Numbered from the stretch's first letter, positions 11,678 through 25,346 are shown. The stretch: DNA of 64,000 nt from Choanephora cucurbitarum (GCA_025331435.1 JAIWNI010000080.1:62001-126000); one strand, 5' to 3'. A program made the numbers and translations. The notes: generated from the letters alone by a model not told the origin.

Positions 11678-12018
11678 TCTGACGACAAGTTTGAGATATG
11701 TGTTAAAGAAAAAAGAACAAAATAATAGAAAAGCCGTTTGCTCCTAATTCAAACTGAATAGTATCACGTAAAGCATATTTCCTTTTATAGCTTATTTTCA
11801 CGTAGAAATCATAAATGAGCATTTTCAGCCAATCAAAGCTAGCTAGAATTCAAGAAAGCCTCTTCTAGAACACCTGTTGAATAAAATCACTGTAAAAGCA
11901 GAGACTAAGAATGAATATGTGTTGCTATCACAAGGAAATACAAAGAGTCTCCAAAGAAGAACAATGTAGCTTTATGAAATGTACAATGAGTTGTTTCCCT
12001 TATTTTTTTATTGTTGAT
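11678..12018. other. Promoter region of PI 4-kinase / 3' flank of ITC1-like gene
   Basis: About 340 bp, AT-rich. It must contain the PI 4-kinase promoter and the ITC1-like 3' UTR, since both genes are on the minus strand. No clear TATA box or known motif stands out. Confidence 0.4.
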
Positions 12019-15000
12019 TTATTTGGATTTGCCGGCTGTTGACCTATTCGGACGTTTGACAACTGATTCAGGTTTATTCAGCGCCTAAGATAAAAGAAGA
12101 TCAATTTGAGAATGAGAATACACTTGGCCTATCAACATAGTTAAATCCTTTACCTGCGTTCGCTTTGTAATAGACTCGATAATATACGGTTGTTGCTTCA
12201 CCAGCTCACTTTTCAACTTGTTCTCCCGAACGCCTTTGGGATTTAGCCATCCCAACAGTTGTTCAATCTAAACAAACGCCAACATGGTTCGATAAGAAGC
12301 ACAAAAGAAACTCCCCTTCTCTTTTCTTACCTCTTCAGGCTTAGAATAGTACTTCCACCAACCACGATATTCTTTTGTTGGATCTGCATTAAGCTCATCC
12401 ATACGACGTTCAAGCCATTCACTTTCCTCAACCAATCCTTGCTCATGCATGAGTTTTTTGATAAACCATCGGCCACCTCCATAACCCCATGGCTGCTCAG
12501 GGAGGTCTGTTCGACTATCTCTCTCCATCATCAATAAAATATCACCATCACTCGGGCTATGGACATAAAGTCTGCCTGAGCCATGTGTGTTAGAGACGCC
12601 CACATTATCTAGATAGAAATACCGATGATTGAACCGATCCTTTCCTAATGGACGTATACGCAAGGTCATGTAACGTCTCATGGATCGCTCTATGTTCTCT
12701 TCCTATACAAGCAACAATAAATAAATAAAAAATAAAAAATAAGAGAGTTGTTCTTACCTTTTTCTTTAAATTGCGCTCTTCTTCCTCTAGTTTGCGTCTT
12801 TCATTTGCTTTGATACGTTGTTCTTGACTTTTTGCTTTCGCTACTTCCCTTTGTTCAGCATACTGCTTCTTACGTTGTTTTTCTTGTTCTTCACGCTCGC
12901 GTTGCTTTTGCCGTAACTTTTCTTGCCTTGATTGATGACGCTTTTCACGATTAGCAAGCCTAGTATCAGATCTAAGATCTTACAGATTAGTTGATGGATA
13001 AACTTAGAAAGGGCAATCCAAGTCTTACGAATCACTCTCTATATCCATGTTATCGTCGTCTGAATGATCCGAGGAGTTTGAGTCATCATCATCATCATCT
13101 GATTGTTCTTCTTCACTTAATTCATCGAACTTTTCGGCTTTATCTCTTTTATCCATTTCGCTTCGTTTTATGGCCCTAAAAGGAAAGAAAGTGGATAAGG
13201 AAATGCACTATCATAAAGTCATCTTCTTCTAATCTTACAATGCCTTAGACTCTTTGTTAAGTTCCATTTTTTGCTTTCTGAATTCTGACAGTTGATCTTG
13301 ACAGTAGTCCATATAATTTCTGAATTCCATAGTATATTAAGCAACTGTAAGCAACTCAACAGACAGACTTGACTTACTTTATCAGGCTAGATTCATTAAC
13401 AACGTCGATCAGAAAGCTCAAAATATCCAACTTTTGTTTCACGCTGAGTGTTGGGTATTGCTTCTCTCTATCCGCAGCTGAAGAGTTCATCTTTGGCACT
13501 AAGTGTTGCAAGAGCTCATCTACATTAGGTAACAAATCAGGCGTGGCTACATCGTTAAGACAGCCAATCAATGTCGTTTCCCAACCACGGCGATCATAGT
13601 TGGCACGCAACTCTTTGTGATCCCATTTCTGAGCGATTCTCAAGTGTTCTTTGTCCCGCCAACCACGTTCTACCCGAGGTAACACAGACAGATTTCTCTG
13701 TTGGGAAGTATCTGACTGTGCTGATCCTTCACGCAAAGATCTTTTCCTACTGTTTCGTTGTTTTTCCTTTTCGTCTTCTTCCTCTTCTTCCTCCTCTTCT
13801 TCTTCGTTTTCTTCATTCTCTTCTTCAAGTGATTCGACATAAATTTCCATGACTTCGCCGTTAATCAACTCATTCGCTGTATCTTCTTTGCGTTCACTGA
13901 TGATTACGTTAAGCAAGCATGCGTTGTATTCGACAAGCACAGTAGCTTTAGGTTGGTGAGTATTGTGAAAAAGAGCGCGTTCAAAATCATCTATGCTGTA
14001 GGCCGTCAGTTTCAAAGGTTCTGAAAAGACAGTCAAAAATGCCCAGATAGAAAGGAAGATGTCAAATAGCTCAGGCGGTATAAGGGAGTCATGGTGTGGT
14101 TGAGGGCGTTCGGATCTGCCTCCGCTGGGGTATGGAATGATGCTGTCTTCTTTGGCGTCATATTTTTGAGGATGCATATCGATCAAAGCCCAATTCAGGT
14201 TGGGGTTTTTACGGTAGATAGGGAGGTCGAGGTCCTCAATAGGGTATTTGATGGCTGCTTGTTTTCTTTTCTCTTCACGTAAACGATCTCTTTCTTCCTT
14301 GAGCTTGGCCTTTTGAAGCAAAGATTCTTGTCTTCGGGCTCTTTTCTCGGCTTCTCTGTCTACTGCTGTCTTAAATGGAGCAATCTTACGTTTTCTCGAA
14401 GATTGTGGATAAAACTGATCATGTAAATGCTGTAAGTGATGAGGTATCGTGGTATCTATGCCATATGTTACTGCAAGAGAAGGCTAATCGTGATGCACAC
14501 AAAGGCGAAATGTCAGTTAAGAAGAAGAAAAAAAAAGAAGCTTAATCAAACATACCTTAACTAACCATGGTGCGTTGAAATAAGCCTCTTTAGAAGCACA
14601 TTCACGAATAAAGCTTTGTACGTTTAGCCGATTAAAAATAAGTCTATCTCGATCCAATTGATGTTCTAACACTATACGTCTGCAGTTTTCCAAGGGTTGG
14701 CCCACTTCATTTAGCAGCTGGACTTTATATTGTCTCTCTTCAACCATACAACTATCTATTGGATCATTGAGTTCATTCTGTGGTCGTGGTTGAATATGTG
14801 GTAACTGAGGAGTTGGAAGAAGGAAAGCATCCGGAAATCGTAGTCTGCCATTGGGTTGCCTAGGAACATTTGTTGCATCATCTTCTGGTTCGTCTGTAGC
14901 TGTGTTTTGACTTTCTGAATTAGGCAGTGACAATTGACTCTGTGGATTTTCATGTTGAACAACTACTCGGCCAGGAAGAAGATCAACAATTTTGGCTACA

Positions 15001-15589
15001 TAACTTTACAGCAGCCAAATAAGATTAGAAAATTCCTTTCTGTCTCATGTTATTCTTGTCTTACGTGTAACCATTCATTCGACAATGTACAATTTCGTCC
15101 ACTACATAGTTTTGTTTAAAATAGTAATAAACATCGTTGACTAAATCGTCTAATCGTATTGTTTCTAAAAAAAGAGGTATCCTATGGTCAGTGCAGTACT
15201 TTCGGTCAAGAGGCTGTCACTTACGAAATTGAATTCGATTTAGCATTTCTCTCCTTAGAGCATGACAAAATTTATATTCTGCTTTATCGTGTCCTGCTCT
15301 TTCGCTTTCTAATGCTTGTTCGTACGTTAAATTTCTTCTTCCAGTAGCTTCACATTCCCATATCGCTTGGTGATATAGATTTAGTTTTTTAATATAAGAC
15401 CTGATTGTTTTTGTCCAAAAGAAAAAAAAATTAACAAACATTCGATAGAATGAAAACAGTATCGCTTTACTCGTAGCTAGTGAACATCTCGTTTGTAAAC
15501 CGCAGGTACCAGATCTCTTTGCGTTTCTTTTTTGGGTCGTATGGAATAGGTGGTGTCAATGGTGCTCTTTTCTTATTGAGTAATGGCAT
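12019..15589 (-). CDS. ITC1: Itc1/ACF1-like ISWI chromatin-remodelling subunit (WAC-DDT-WHIM)
   Basis: Accessory subunit of ISWI-type nucleosome-spacing complexes in the nucleus. Eleven exons (15589-15471, 15400-15225, 15164-15065, 15003-14556, 14483-13378, 13319-13239, 13175-13029, 12971-12758, 12702-12331, 12267-12154, 12084-12019) join to 980 codons. The start MPLLNKKR is followed by the WAC domain (MFTSYE, then GRRNLTYEQALESE). A basic coiled segment precedes the DDT domain at about residues 416-476 (PPELFDIFLSIWAFLTVF). An acidic run of Glu lies at about 13775-13830. WHIM motifs follow: LSVKQKLDILSFLIDVV, then PLGKDRFNHRYFYLDN, then GWLNPKGVRENKLKSEL. Acceptor choice at 14484 and 12972 was decided by frame, since nearby AGs give stops. 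It lacks PHD/bromo modules, as yeast Itc1 does. Confidence 0.92.
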
Positions 15590-17477
15590 ATATAATTCAT
15601 GTACGTTAAGAAAAAAGGAAAGAAAGAAAAATATATCTAAAGAAGAAAAAAAGAAAAAGCGCGTATTTCAAGTTTTTTTTTTTTCTTCACTCTCGGCTGA
15701 ACCCAAATCACCCCCTCACTTTTTTTTTATTATTATTATTTCATTGTACCGATAGGTTGCTTCTTTATCCAACTATGCTTGATTTAAAGTCAGACCACCA
15801 AAGCTGGATCAGGATGATCTGGCTAGACCCTGACACAAGCTACCCAAAAGAGACAGTGACAGGCACTAACGACTTTCATGTTGCTCTTGTTACTAATAAG
15901 CATCTCCCGATAGATCGCAGTAAACGCAGCACTATCTATCTACTACAATCTATGTAATTGAGTGTGCATGTGGTGTATCTACAAGTATGTATGCATATAT
16001 AGATGTTGTCAATCAACAAAATTTTTTTTGTTGTCATGTAACTTTTTTTCAAGTTTAAATTCAGACATCTTTTGCTTCAAACACAGCTTATGGCAGCAAG
16101 TTCAGAGCTATTCTCCTTTGAACTGACAGTAATTCATTGTATGTAACTCATACAACAACACTTCATTCTTTGATCAGTTGAAGAGCCTATAAGCGAATGT
16201 ACCTTACACAGTTTACGAATAAATCGACATAAGTGAACACAAACATCACTTGCTAAAAATGCTTGCGCTCTTTATATGTCCAACTATGATTCCTTGGTCT
16301 TTTCAAGCAGGGTGCTGTTGGTAAGCGATATAGATACAAGCACTTCAATTTGATTCTTCAATCTAAAGCTGCCAGTATCAACATGTTTACTTTATTTATC
16401 AAACACATCCAGCTTGGTTCATTTAGGCTTTAGCGATTAACTATGTTTGGTCTTGAATTTCTCTGCAACGCTTTATATTGTTTGACACTATGTGCCAAGT
16501 TACAAACAGAACTATTATCCAGGAAATGCAGTGTTTCTTCGTTTTCGTGGAGAACAGTTTTCACAAAAATCAGTAACTCTCCAACTACTACCTTTGCGTT
16601 TTAATCACCAATCGCATATCCAATCTATCACTTCTTCTTTTTGATATTGAAGTTGCCACAGATAAAATTCATCTGCGCAAATCGTATATAGCGTTTATAC
16701 TGCACTTCATCTTAATGTTGAATGTTACAACTCTTCGACCATGCCGTATTGTGATATAAAGTGATGATATGCGCCATATCTTGATCGCAGCTTTTCTCAC
16801 TATACTACTTTCTGCTTTCTAAAGACCTCTTGCAATTAGCCAAGTAGACGCCAGCAGACTTAGTCTAGAGATAGCAGCCAAAGTGCGATTGGAAACGCCT
16901 AAAAGTAGTAACAAGTCAGCAGCCTTCTCTCCCAAAGACAGAGAGGTGCTCATCATTACTAGGAGTCAAATCGTCGATTGTTCTTGTACGATAACACTCT
17001 AAAACCCTGACTTGTTTCCTTGTTTCTGTTAGAATCCTCACAACAACACTCGACTTGTCTTTATGGTTGCTCATGTAAAATAACGAGTGCATTAACAAAA
17101 TTATTGAGGGTTTGTTGAGATACATAAAAAATAATTAGCCCCTCTCATATCACGTCGCACTAAATAATCAGATCGATGCTATCACCTCAATACTCCCTTT
17201 TGCTTATAACTAATGCAGTGTACCAGTAAGTTCTATTAAATTAAAGATTAAGCTATAAAGGCTATTGTCTCCCAAATCACTGCCTTAAATGAGGTTGCAC
17301 AATGTCCGAATTTCCTAATTTGGTGAGGCAGTCACTTGCGTGGCTTTTTTCCTCGTATTTCTCTACAGCAAAGCACAACAGGGAAGTATGGCACACCCAA
17401 AATCTGCCTGTCAAAATTTTCTCTTTCAATTTTTTTTTCCTCTTTTTTTTTTCTGTTCTTCCAACAAACACACCAAA
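15590..17477. other. Long intergenic region between divergent ITC1-like and CBF5 genes
   Basis: About 1.9 kb separating two divergently transcribed genes. Small ORFs (for example 15757-15957 plus, 16916-17125 minus) show no recognisable domain and no splice partner I could find. A pyrimidine-rich stretch at about 17425-17460 sits directly upstream of the CBF5 ATG and is probably its core promoter/5' UTR. No tRNA-like cloverleaf was seen. Confidence 0.45.
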
Positions 17478-19202
17478 ATGGCCGACAACTCAGTTATCAA
17501 GCCTACTGCTTCAGCACCAGCTATCGACACTTCTAACTGGCCTCTTCTTTTGAAGGTTAGACAAACAGAGTCTCGGCAGATCGAGATCTTGTCTTTTTTT
17601 TTACAGTTATTAATCGGCTATTTTGTTTTTTTTTCTGTTGGAATCCACTACAAATAGAACTATGACCAACTGAACGTTCGTACAGGTCATTACACCCCTA
17701 TTCCTAGTGGTTGCTCTCCTTTGAAGCGTCCTCTTGACGAATATGTTCGTTATGGTGTTATCAACCTTGATAAGGTAAAAATACCGTACCTTATTTCAAA
17801 ATAAAAAAAACTAATTCAGATTTTGTTTATAGCCCGCTAACCCCTCTTCTCACGAAGTTGTTGCCTGGATTAAGCGTATTCTTCGTGTCGAAAAGACTGG
17901 TCACAGTGGTACTCTTGATCCTAAGGTTACTGGTGGTTTGATTGTCTGTGTTGACAGAGCCACTCGCTTGGTCAAGTCTCAACAAGGCGCTGGTAAGGAG
18001 TACGTCTGTATTCTTCGTCTTCACGATGCTATTGAAAGCGAAAAGAAGTTGTCTCAAGTAAGTTTTGACTTTTGTTTAGAAAGATAGACAAGATAAAGAA
18101 AAAAAAGAGAGAGAGAGAGAATTGACATAATAACTGTATTGCAAAATAGGCTATTGAGACTTTGACAGGTGCCCTTTTCCAACGTCCTCCTCTTATCTCT
18201 GCTGTCAAGCGTCAATTGCGTGTTCGTACTATCCACGAAAGCAAGTTGATCGAATTCGATAACGACCGTCACCTTGCTGTCTTCTGGGCTTCTTGTGAAG
18301 CTGGTACTTACATGCGTACCCTTTGTGTTCACTTGGGTCTTTTGCTTGGTGTTGGTGGTCATATGCAAGAACTTCGTCGTGTTCGTTCTGGTACCACTTC
18401 TGAAAACGTAAGTGTTAATCTTTTTAAAGCAGTTTTTTTTTTATCTGATACTTACATATTTTGTATATAGGATGAAATTGTCACCATGCACGATGTTATG
18501 GACGCTCAATGGTTGTACGATAACACTAAGGATGAATCTTACCTCCGTCGTGTCATTCGTCCTTTGGAATCACTTTTGACCAACTACAAGCGCGTCGTTG
18601 TTAAGGACAGTGCTGTTAACGCCATCTGTTACGGTGCCAAGTTGATGCTTCCTGGTCTTTTGCGTTTCGAAAGCGGTATTGAAATTAACGATGAAATTGT
18701 ATTGATGACAACTAAGGGTGAAGCCATTGCTCTTGCCTATGCCCAAATGACAACCGCTGTCATGGCTACTTGTGACCACGGTGTTGTTGCCAAGGTGAAG
18801 CGTGTTATCATGGAACGTGACACATATCCTCGTAGATGGGGTTTGGGTCCTGTTGCTCTTGCTAAGAAGAAGTTGAAGACAGAAGGTAAGCTCGACAAGT
18901 ACGGTCGTATTACCGATGAAACTCCTTCTACTTGGAAGTCTACCTATGTCGATTATGCCAACAACCCTGACGGTAAGCAACCTGAACCCGTTTTCGGTAC
19001 TTCCACAGAAGCTGTTGCTGCTGCTGCCGGTATGGCTCCTAAGATCACTGTTCTCGACGTTGCTGCTAAGGATAGCGGTGCTACCAAGCGTCCTGCTGAA
19101 GAGCAATTAGATGATGAACATGATAACAAGAAGGCCAAGAAGGAGAAGAAGGAAAAGAAGGAGAAGAAGGAGAAGAAGAAGGAGAAGAAGAGCAAGGCTT
19201 AA
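17478..19202 (+). CDS. CBF5: Dyskerin/Cbf5 H/ACA snoRNP pseudouridine synthase
   Basis: Catalytic subunit of H/ACA snoRNPs; converts uridine to pseudouridine in rRNA and supports rRNA processing in the nucleolus. Exons 17478-17555, 17658-17774, 17833-18057, 18150-18407, 18471-19202 give 469 aa. The DKC-type N-terminus (NWPLLLKNYD, then GHYTPIPSG) is followed by the TruB catalytic motif [11 protein letters not shown] with the nucleophile Asp at about residue 94, then [10 protein letters not shown] and [13 protein letters not shown]. The PUA domain ([14 protein letters not shown]) leads to a C-terminal Lys/Glu-rich tail encoded by AAG/GAG repeats, as in yeast Cbf5. Codon use is strongly biased (CGT, GGT, AAG), as expected of a highly expressed gene. 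Frame and splice sites are clean. Confidence 0.97.
19123..19198 (+). repeat. AAG/GAG minisatellite coding the Cbf5 KKE tail
   Basis: Imperfect trinucleotide repeat encoding alternating Lys and Glu at the Cbf5 C-terminus. Such tails are variable in length between dyskerin orthologues and help nucleolar localisation and rRNA binding. Confidence 0.8.
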
Positions 19203-19388
19203 ATCCATTTTCGAGCATAAAGTTTATTTTTATTTTTTTTATTACTATTTTATATATATATATTTCTCATGTATACACACATACACGCACGCTTTATACA
19301 CAATTTCATTTTTCTGCAAATAAAAAAAAAGGATTCATAAGAGCATTTTAATGAATTCGGCATCAAAATCACATTTCTTCTTGTTTGT

Positions 19389-22063
19389 ATGTTCTCAATT
19401 AGATTGTGGGATTTCCTCAAGCATGTTTACCATGAAAAGATCCATTTTCTACAACTGCATTACATATACATTCTCTCTTTAAGCCTCTTGCTCTCCTGTT
19501 GCTTTTACATAGAGTCAGATACCCATTGGAGTTACATAGACGCATTGTTCATGGCAACTACATCTGCAACAAACACTGGCTTGGGTACGATTGATATGTC
19601 TCAACTCTCTTATTGGCAATTGGTAGTGATGTGTTTAGGATCCTTTCTGGGATCGCATATCATTATATCTATCATCATTGTTTACGCTAGAAGGCATTAT
19701 TTCTCGAGACGATTTGAGGATATCTTGATCTTCAATCATACTCAGCAATTACGTGAGGCCAACAAGAGGAAATTTGAAAAAGCCGTTCAAGAATTAGACA
19801 AGCAACAGCAAAAGAGGAGTCTTGATCAGCGTCGCTCCTTCTTATCCACACGTTCTTTGTCCAGTCGCAAGGAAGAAGAAGCAAATGAAGAGGCTATGTC
19901 AACCAAATTGGCTTCTACTTTAAAAAAGAACCTATTTACGTCTCGTCCGTTTTCTAGTACTAGCCTGACTAGTTTAGACCTTAAGCCATTGCCTAGCACA
20001 AAGCGAAATGCATCGTTGGATACAATGCATTTTACAAAAAGTGGCACTAAGAATTTGAAGCAGATGGAGCATTCTCGTTCAAGCCCTAATGTGAATACCG
20101 GCCTGGATGCCTATTCAAAACCAAAGGAATGGAAGGAATCAGACTTTTATACTGATGATGACCAGCATGAAGACACAACCATAAATCACTTCAATGCGTC
20201 TAATGAAGCTGGATCAGAAAAAGGTTCGATTGAGATTGTCATTCAGCGACCAAGTTTGGATAGCCTTAAGAATCATGAGGAAATTAATGCAATTGAATCT
20301 GCCTCAGCCCACAATCAAGCCATTGCCTTTGCAGAGAACATAGATCAGCAGAGAATAATAGCAAGACGCCGGTTAGAACAAGATAGGCAATTTGAAGAGG
20401 TATTACAGCAAATCGTAGGAGAGACGGATATCAATGTGGCACCCTATAGCAGACGTTCAATGGACCAAATCACAACTGTGATTGAAAGCGAAAATGATGA
20501 AGAAATACTGCGTATCATGAAAGAACCTATTGAAAAGAGCCAACTTACTCGACAACAACGTTACCGTTTAGGTGGTGCAGAATACCGTGCATTGGAGCTA
20601 CTAACGATTATAGTGCCTTGTTTTTACTTCTTTTTTGTCATTGGCTTTGGATTTCTGATACGCATTTACGTAGCCAGCTCAACGTTTGCTCAAGAGGTCT
20701 TGAAGACATCTACCATCAAAGGCGTGCCAATTGATTCTTGGTTCTTTTCTTTCTTCTTGAGTCTCTCTTCATTCAATAATTTAGGACTATCCGTATTGGA
20801 TACTAGCATGATTTCCTTCCAGTCATCGCCTTGCATATTGATCCTTTGCATGATTCTCATCTTAGCCGGCAATACAGCCTATGCTATTTTTTTGCGATGT
20901 GCCATATGGATTCTCTACAAACTTACCCCAAAGACCTATGTTATGCGAAGAGAAGCACTACTCTATCTTCTGAACCATCCACGTCGATGTTATACTACTT
21001 TATTCCCGGCTACACAGACAAAATGGTTATTGATTGTACTAGTAGGCATCACTACAGTTGAGTTTGTTTGCTTTGTGGCCCTCAACTTTTCATTGCCTGT
21101 ATTACAACACATCAATTGGGATATGAGAATTTTGGATGGTTTGTTTCAGTCAGTCGCAACTCGAAATGGTAAAGCAATATAACAATGAGCCACTTAAAGT
21201 TCTAATTCTATATCTTTTTTCATGCATATTCTATTAGCTGGTTATAGCGTAGTTGATTTAAACTCTTTGAATCCTGCAATTCAGATTGTTTTCATAGTGG
21301 CGATGTACATCAGTGTTTATCCAGTTGCAATTTCGATGAGAAACAGCAATGTGTATCAGGTCTGCATAAATATGAAATCTTTAGTTTGTGTAACCTAACA
21401 TGTAACACCATCATGATAGGAACGTGCACTCGGCATTTATAAAGGCATAGACGATGACGACATGTACGATGATAGCCACCAAATGAAAGGTTTTCACTCG
21501 GACCATCGACTGAAGCGTCACTCAACAATGACCAGTATTGTGGTTAACTCGAAAAAGATGCTGCAAGGACCAGACTTCTTTGTAATGACACAAATTCAAA
21601 GGCAGCTTACAAGTGAAATCTGTTGGGTTATCTGCTGCATTTTTGCTATTTGTGTAATTGAAGCAGACGCCATAGCAGCAGCATCACCTATCTCTATATC
21701 TTCTGTAATTTACGAATGTGTTTCAGCTTTTGGGAATGTTGGCGCCTCTACAGGCTATCCTAATACAACTGCTTCCCAGGCTCAGCAATATCATCCTCTT
21801 AGTAAATTAATTCTTATAGTCTTGATGTATAGAGGAAGACATAGAGGTAGGCTTTTCTTATTTTATTTTTAGAAAGGCAATTAACAAAGAAAAATTGACT
21901 AGGTCTTCCGGCTACTATCGATAGAGCTGTTCTGTTGCCTTCTGAGCAATTGGAAGAGAAGGAGCTTGAAGACGATACGTTCAAAAGGAGAAATACTTCT
22001 TTCTCAATTAACGATGGGCTTGGCGCTTCATTTGTGTTTTACGACAGGTCACGTACTTTGTAA
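19389..22063 (+). CDS. TRK1: Trk-type high-affinity potassium transporter
   Basis: Plasma-membrane K+ uptake protein of the Trk/HKT superfamily. Exons 19389-21168, 21238-21359, 21420-21846, 21903-22063 join to 829 aa. Four P-loop repeats are visible: ATTSATNTGLGTID near residue 60, SSFNNLGLSVLD, SVATRNAGYSVVDLNSL across the first splice junction, and SAFGNVGASTGYPNT, each with the selectivity Gly. The long hydrophilic loop at about residues 120-390 is the variable cytoplasmic insertion of fungal Trk proteins. The C-terminal RGRHRGLP and DRAVLLPSE motif is diagnostic of fungal Trk1/Trk2. The start lies only 186 bp after the CBF5 stop, so its promoter must be compact or lie within the CBF5 3' region. 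Confidence 0.95.
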
Positions 22064-22663
22064 GAAAAAAAATTCTCATAAACAAAATTAGATTGTTGCC
22101 ATTGTTGACGTTACTGTCTCATTTCTTAAGCAGTCTTCCTCCTTTTTCTAATCTTCTTCCTTTACTCTTTTGCTCTTAAGCGAAAAATACTCTTGCTTGT
22201 CAAAAGAAGTGATCGAAATGGCATCATAATCATTTTTTTAATATCTGTGGCGTCAAACAAATCATATACACAATATGGAAAATAAATATTCCTTTCCTCT
22301 TCCGAAGTAGTCTCATTTTTTTTCTTTTCTCTAAAAAGAAATAAAAGAGATCATTTACGCTACGAAGCAGACATATACATACATACATACACATATATAT
22401 ACACAAAAGTATTCAATTTGAGATGTTGATTCTAACACTCTATTTGAGTGCTTTGCTCAAAAAGGGCTATTCCTAATTAAGTAGGAGCTAATCGAGTTGG
22501 TTTCCGTTGATAAATCTGGAGAACGAGTCCTATCACTTGACATCTGAACTTATAATGGAGTTAAATTATAACTCCTTTATTTTCAGCTTTTTTTTTTCTG
22601 CTTTTTCCTTTGTTCTCTTTCTTTCTTTTTTCTCCTTGTTTTACCAACCTTTAGCTTGTCTCC
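22064..22663. other. Intergenic, simple repeats
   Basis: 3' flank of the Trk gene and promoter of the NBR1-like gene. It holds a CATA/TATA simple repeat at about 22375-22400 and a poly-pyrimidine stretch at 22587-22645 just before the NBR1-like ATG. No gene recognised. Confidence 0.5.
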
Positions 22664-25346
22664 ATGTCTGCTACATTCAAAGTCTTCTATCCCAAAATAA
22701 ACGAGATCCGGCTTATTACTTTCTACTATGAATCTGTTTATTATGTGTGGGATGCCTTGAGAAAACAAGTAATACAGCCAATATAGTCATAAATCGATGA
22801 ATAATTAATCATTTATTTAGGTGAGAAATACTTTTGAATTGGATGAGCTGTTTGAATTTCATTTCGTATTTATTGATGAACAAAGCGATTCAATACATTT
22901 AAAGACACGAGAAGAATTAAAAACTTTCTTGTACCTCTACCGCAAAGGATATCCTCCACTAACAATAGTAGCCGATTCAACTCAGGAGACAGAACCCCAA
23001 ACAATGGACACAAGCCAAGCCAATCAGTCCTCACATTCGAACGATCCCAAAATATTGGAATCCTTAGAAGCGTTTATAAAACATCTGGAGTTGGGAATCA
23101 ATGACATGCAAGAGAAGATTGAGAAGAACACAACAAGTACAATAGACATTATTGTTAAGACTGCTGCTGAGACAGCAGCTCATGTCCATCGCTCTTTGAC
23201 AACATCCTCTAAAAATAGCACATCAGTAAAGCCAATGCATGATGTTATTTGCAATGGTTGTTACCGTCCTATCAGAGGGTAAAAAGGAATATCTACTCTG
23301 TAAGAAGCTTAATAGGCTAAATTATTCTTATAGTCAGCGTTACCTTTGTGAAACCTGTGATGACTTTGATTTATGCAGTGCATGTAAATCTCGCGTAAAC
23401 CATGATGCCACACATAACTTCCGATATATTGCTCCAATTGACAACAATCCTCCTCCTCCAAAGATGACCGAACAACATTCTTCTGATGAAAGCTCATGTA
23501 GTACGCAAAGTCGCTCAGCACAGAATCGCTTTTTCTGTGATAACTGTGACTCTGAAATCGTTGGAGTACGCCATACATGTACTTCTTGTCCTGGTATGAA
23601 ATACTCATCCAATGTACATTTAATCTTTATCACTAATTAATCATGATAGACTTCGATTTGTGTAACAAGTGTTTCTATTCTGACAAGTACGAGCATCCCG
23701 AGCGTCACCTATTAATCACTCATGTAGAGGATAGCCAAAAGATGCCTGAAAAGACCATCAACAAGAAAGCCAAAAAGCCATCAAATGACAAAGCTCACAT
23801 TATACAACATACTGGCGTCGAATGCGATAGTTGTGACACCCCAATTGAAGGTATTCGATACAAGGTAAATTATAGTATAAGCATTTATTGTTGTTCAATC
23901 ACTCATCTCCTCTTAGTGTGGAAATTGTCCAAACTATGACCTTTGTGAACAATGTGAAGAAAAAGCATCACTAATACATGATGAAAACCATGCTTTTGTT
24001 AAGCTACGTCGACCCATTCAAAGCGTTGTTCATATGCCTCTTTTACCTGAGCTTCGATTCCTGGACGCTGCCACAGCTGAAACAAGTAATACACCAGAAG
24101 TTGTATCAAAGCCAGAGGAGGTTAGCTATACCAACATTCCTCAAAAGCCTTTACCAATCACACCAGAACCTTTGATCAATGCCTCGTTTGTATCAGACTT
24201 GAATATTCCTGAAGGCACTGTCATCGTACCCAAAAAGACATTTATCAAGGTATGAAACACAAAAAAGAATAATGCCTGATACAATGATTACATAACTGAC
24301 AAATTCTCTTTTCTTCTATCAAGATGTGGAAAGTAAAGAATACAGGCACTGTCGACTGGCCTATCGGAACACAACTCTTATTCAACGGAGGCTCAATTTT
24401 GAGACCCTACCCTGTTTCTCGACCAGATTGTTTCGCTGTTCCAGTTGTGGCTCCCAACGAGGAAACATGCATTACAGCTGAGCTTCAAGCACCTGATTCG
24501 CCTGGTGTATATACAAGCTACTTCTGCATATGCACACCTAATGGCGAACGCTTTGGTGATAGCTTATTGTGTTCAATCAAGGTTGACGAAGACCTAGAAC
24601 CAGAAAAGAAACCATCCAGCATGCCGCGTACAACTTCTGATATCTCATTAAGTAACTCACATATCATGGTCTATCCTACCATTGACTCTTATTCTGAAAC
24701 ACATGACGATGTATCACGTCAAGACGAGCTCAGCCAAAAAGATTCAAATCCTGTTTATCCTGAGTATGATGCTTGCTCTGATACAACCTCAGGCAATCAT
24801 AGTTCAGTTGTCGAATCACAGACTACATATACATACACAGACAGTCAAGTCAGTAGCCCCACATCCTTAAACCTTGACATGCATGATGACTATACAGACA
24901 ATGAATGGAATCCAGAAGCAGAAGGTGTCTACTCTGCGGATGACTATCATGTCATCAGTCCTCCCAGAAGTCCTTCACCAGTCTTCTCTGAAGAATCACC
25001 CAAACAAGAAACTCCAAGTCCTTGCTTTGATGAAGACGAATTCATTGTTCTGGACAACAAGCAAGATGAGATTATCGTTGAAGTCGAAGAGATGACTACC
25101 GATACTTCCTCCTTGACTAACTCTTCCATCACTGCTACGCCAGAAGCAGGTCATCCTTATCAATCTCAGCTTTTACAGCTTCATGAAATGGTAGCTTTGA
25201 ATGCTGTAGCTATTGACAGACTATTCAACTAACATTTACATTCTCTATAGGGATTCTCATCTTATGATGATTTGGCCTTAAGCCTTTTAAGGTTCTATGA
25301 AGGAGAGATGGAACGAGTTGTCTCCAAGCTTTTGGAATACCCTTAA
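22664..25346 (+). CDS. NBR1: NBR1-type selective autophagy receptor (PB1, 3x ZZ, NBR1 domain, LIR, UBA)
   Basis: Cargo receptor linking targets to Atg8 on the phagophore. Exons 22664-22768, 22821-23278, 23334-23593, 23650-23864, 23917-24249, 24324-25190, 25251-25346 join to 777 aa. Domains: PB1 (residues ~1-95); ZZ zinc fingers at ~177-222, ~253-305 and ~330-375, each with paired CxxC motifs; the NBR1 central domain (MWKVKNTGTVDWP, then GVYTSYFCI); a candidate LIR, acidic residues followed by FIVL with F at residue 697; and a C-terminal UBA (LHEMGFSSYDDLALSLL). The UBA appears only if the intron 25191-25250 is spliced; the unspliced frame stops at 25232. The multi-domain order equals animal/plant NBR1. 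Confidence 0.9.

Noticed and set aside
13571..13852. Plus-strand ORFs over the ITC1-like gene
   Set aside because: Antisense of the Glu-rich stretch; gives only Ser/Leu low complexity.
18570..19106. Long antisense ORF opposite CBF5 (178 codons), and a similar one opposite eL18 (55273-55815)
   Set aside because: Shadows produced by strong codon bias of highly expressed genes; no domain in the antisense translation.
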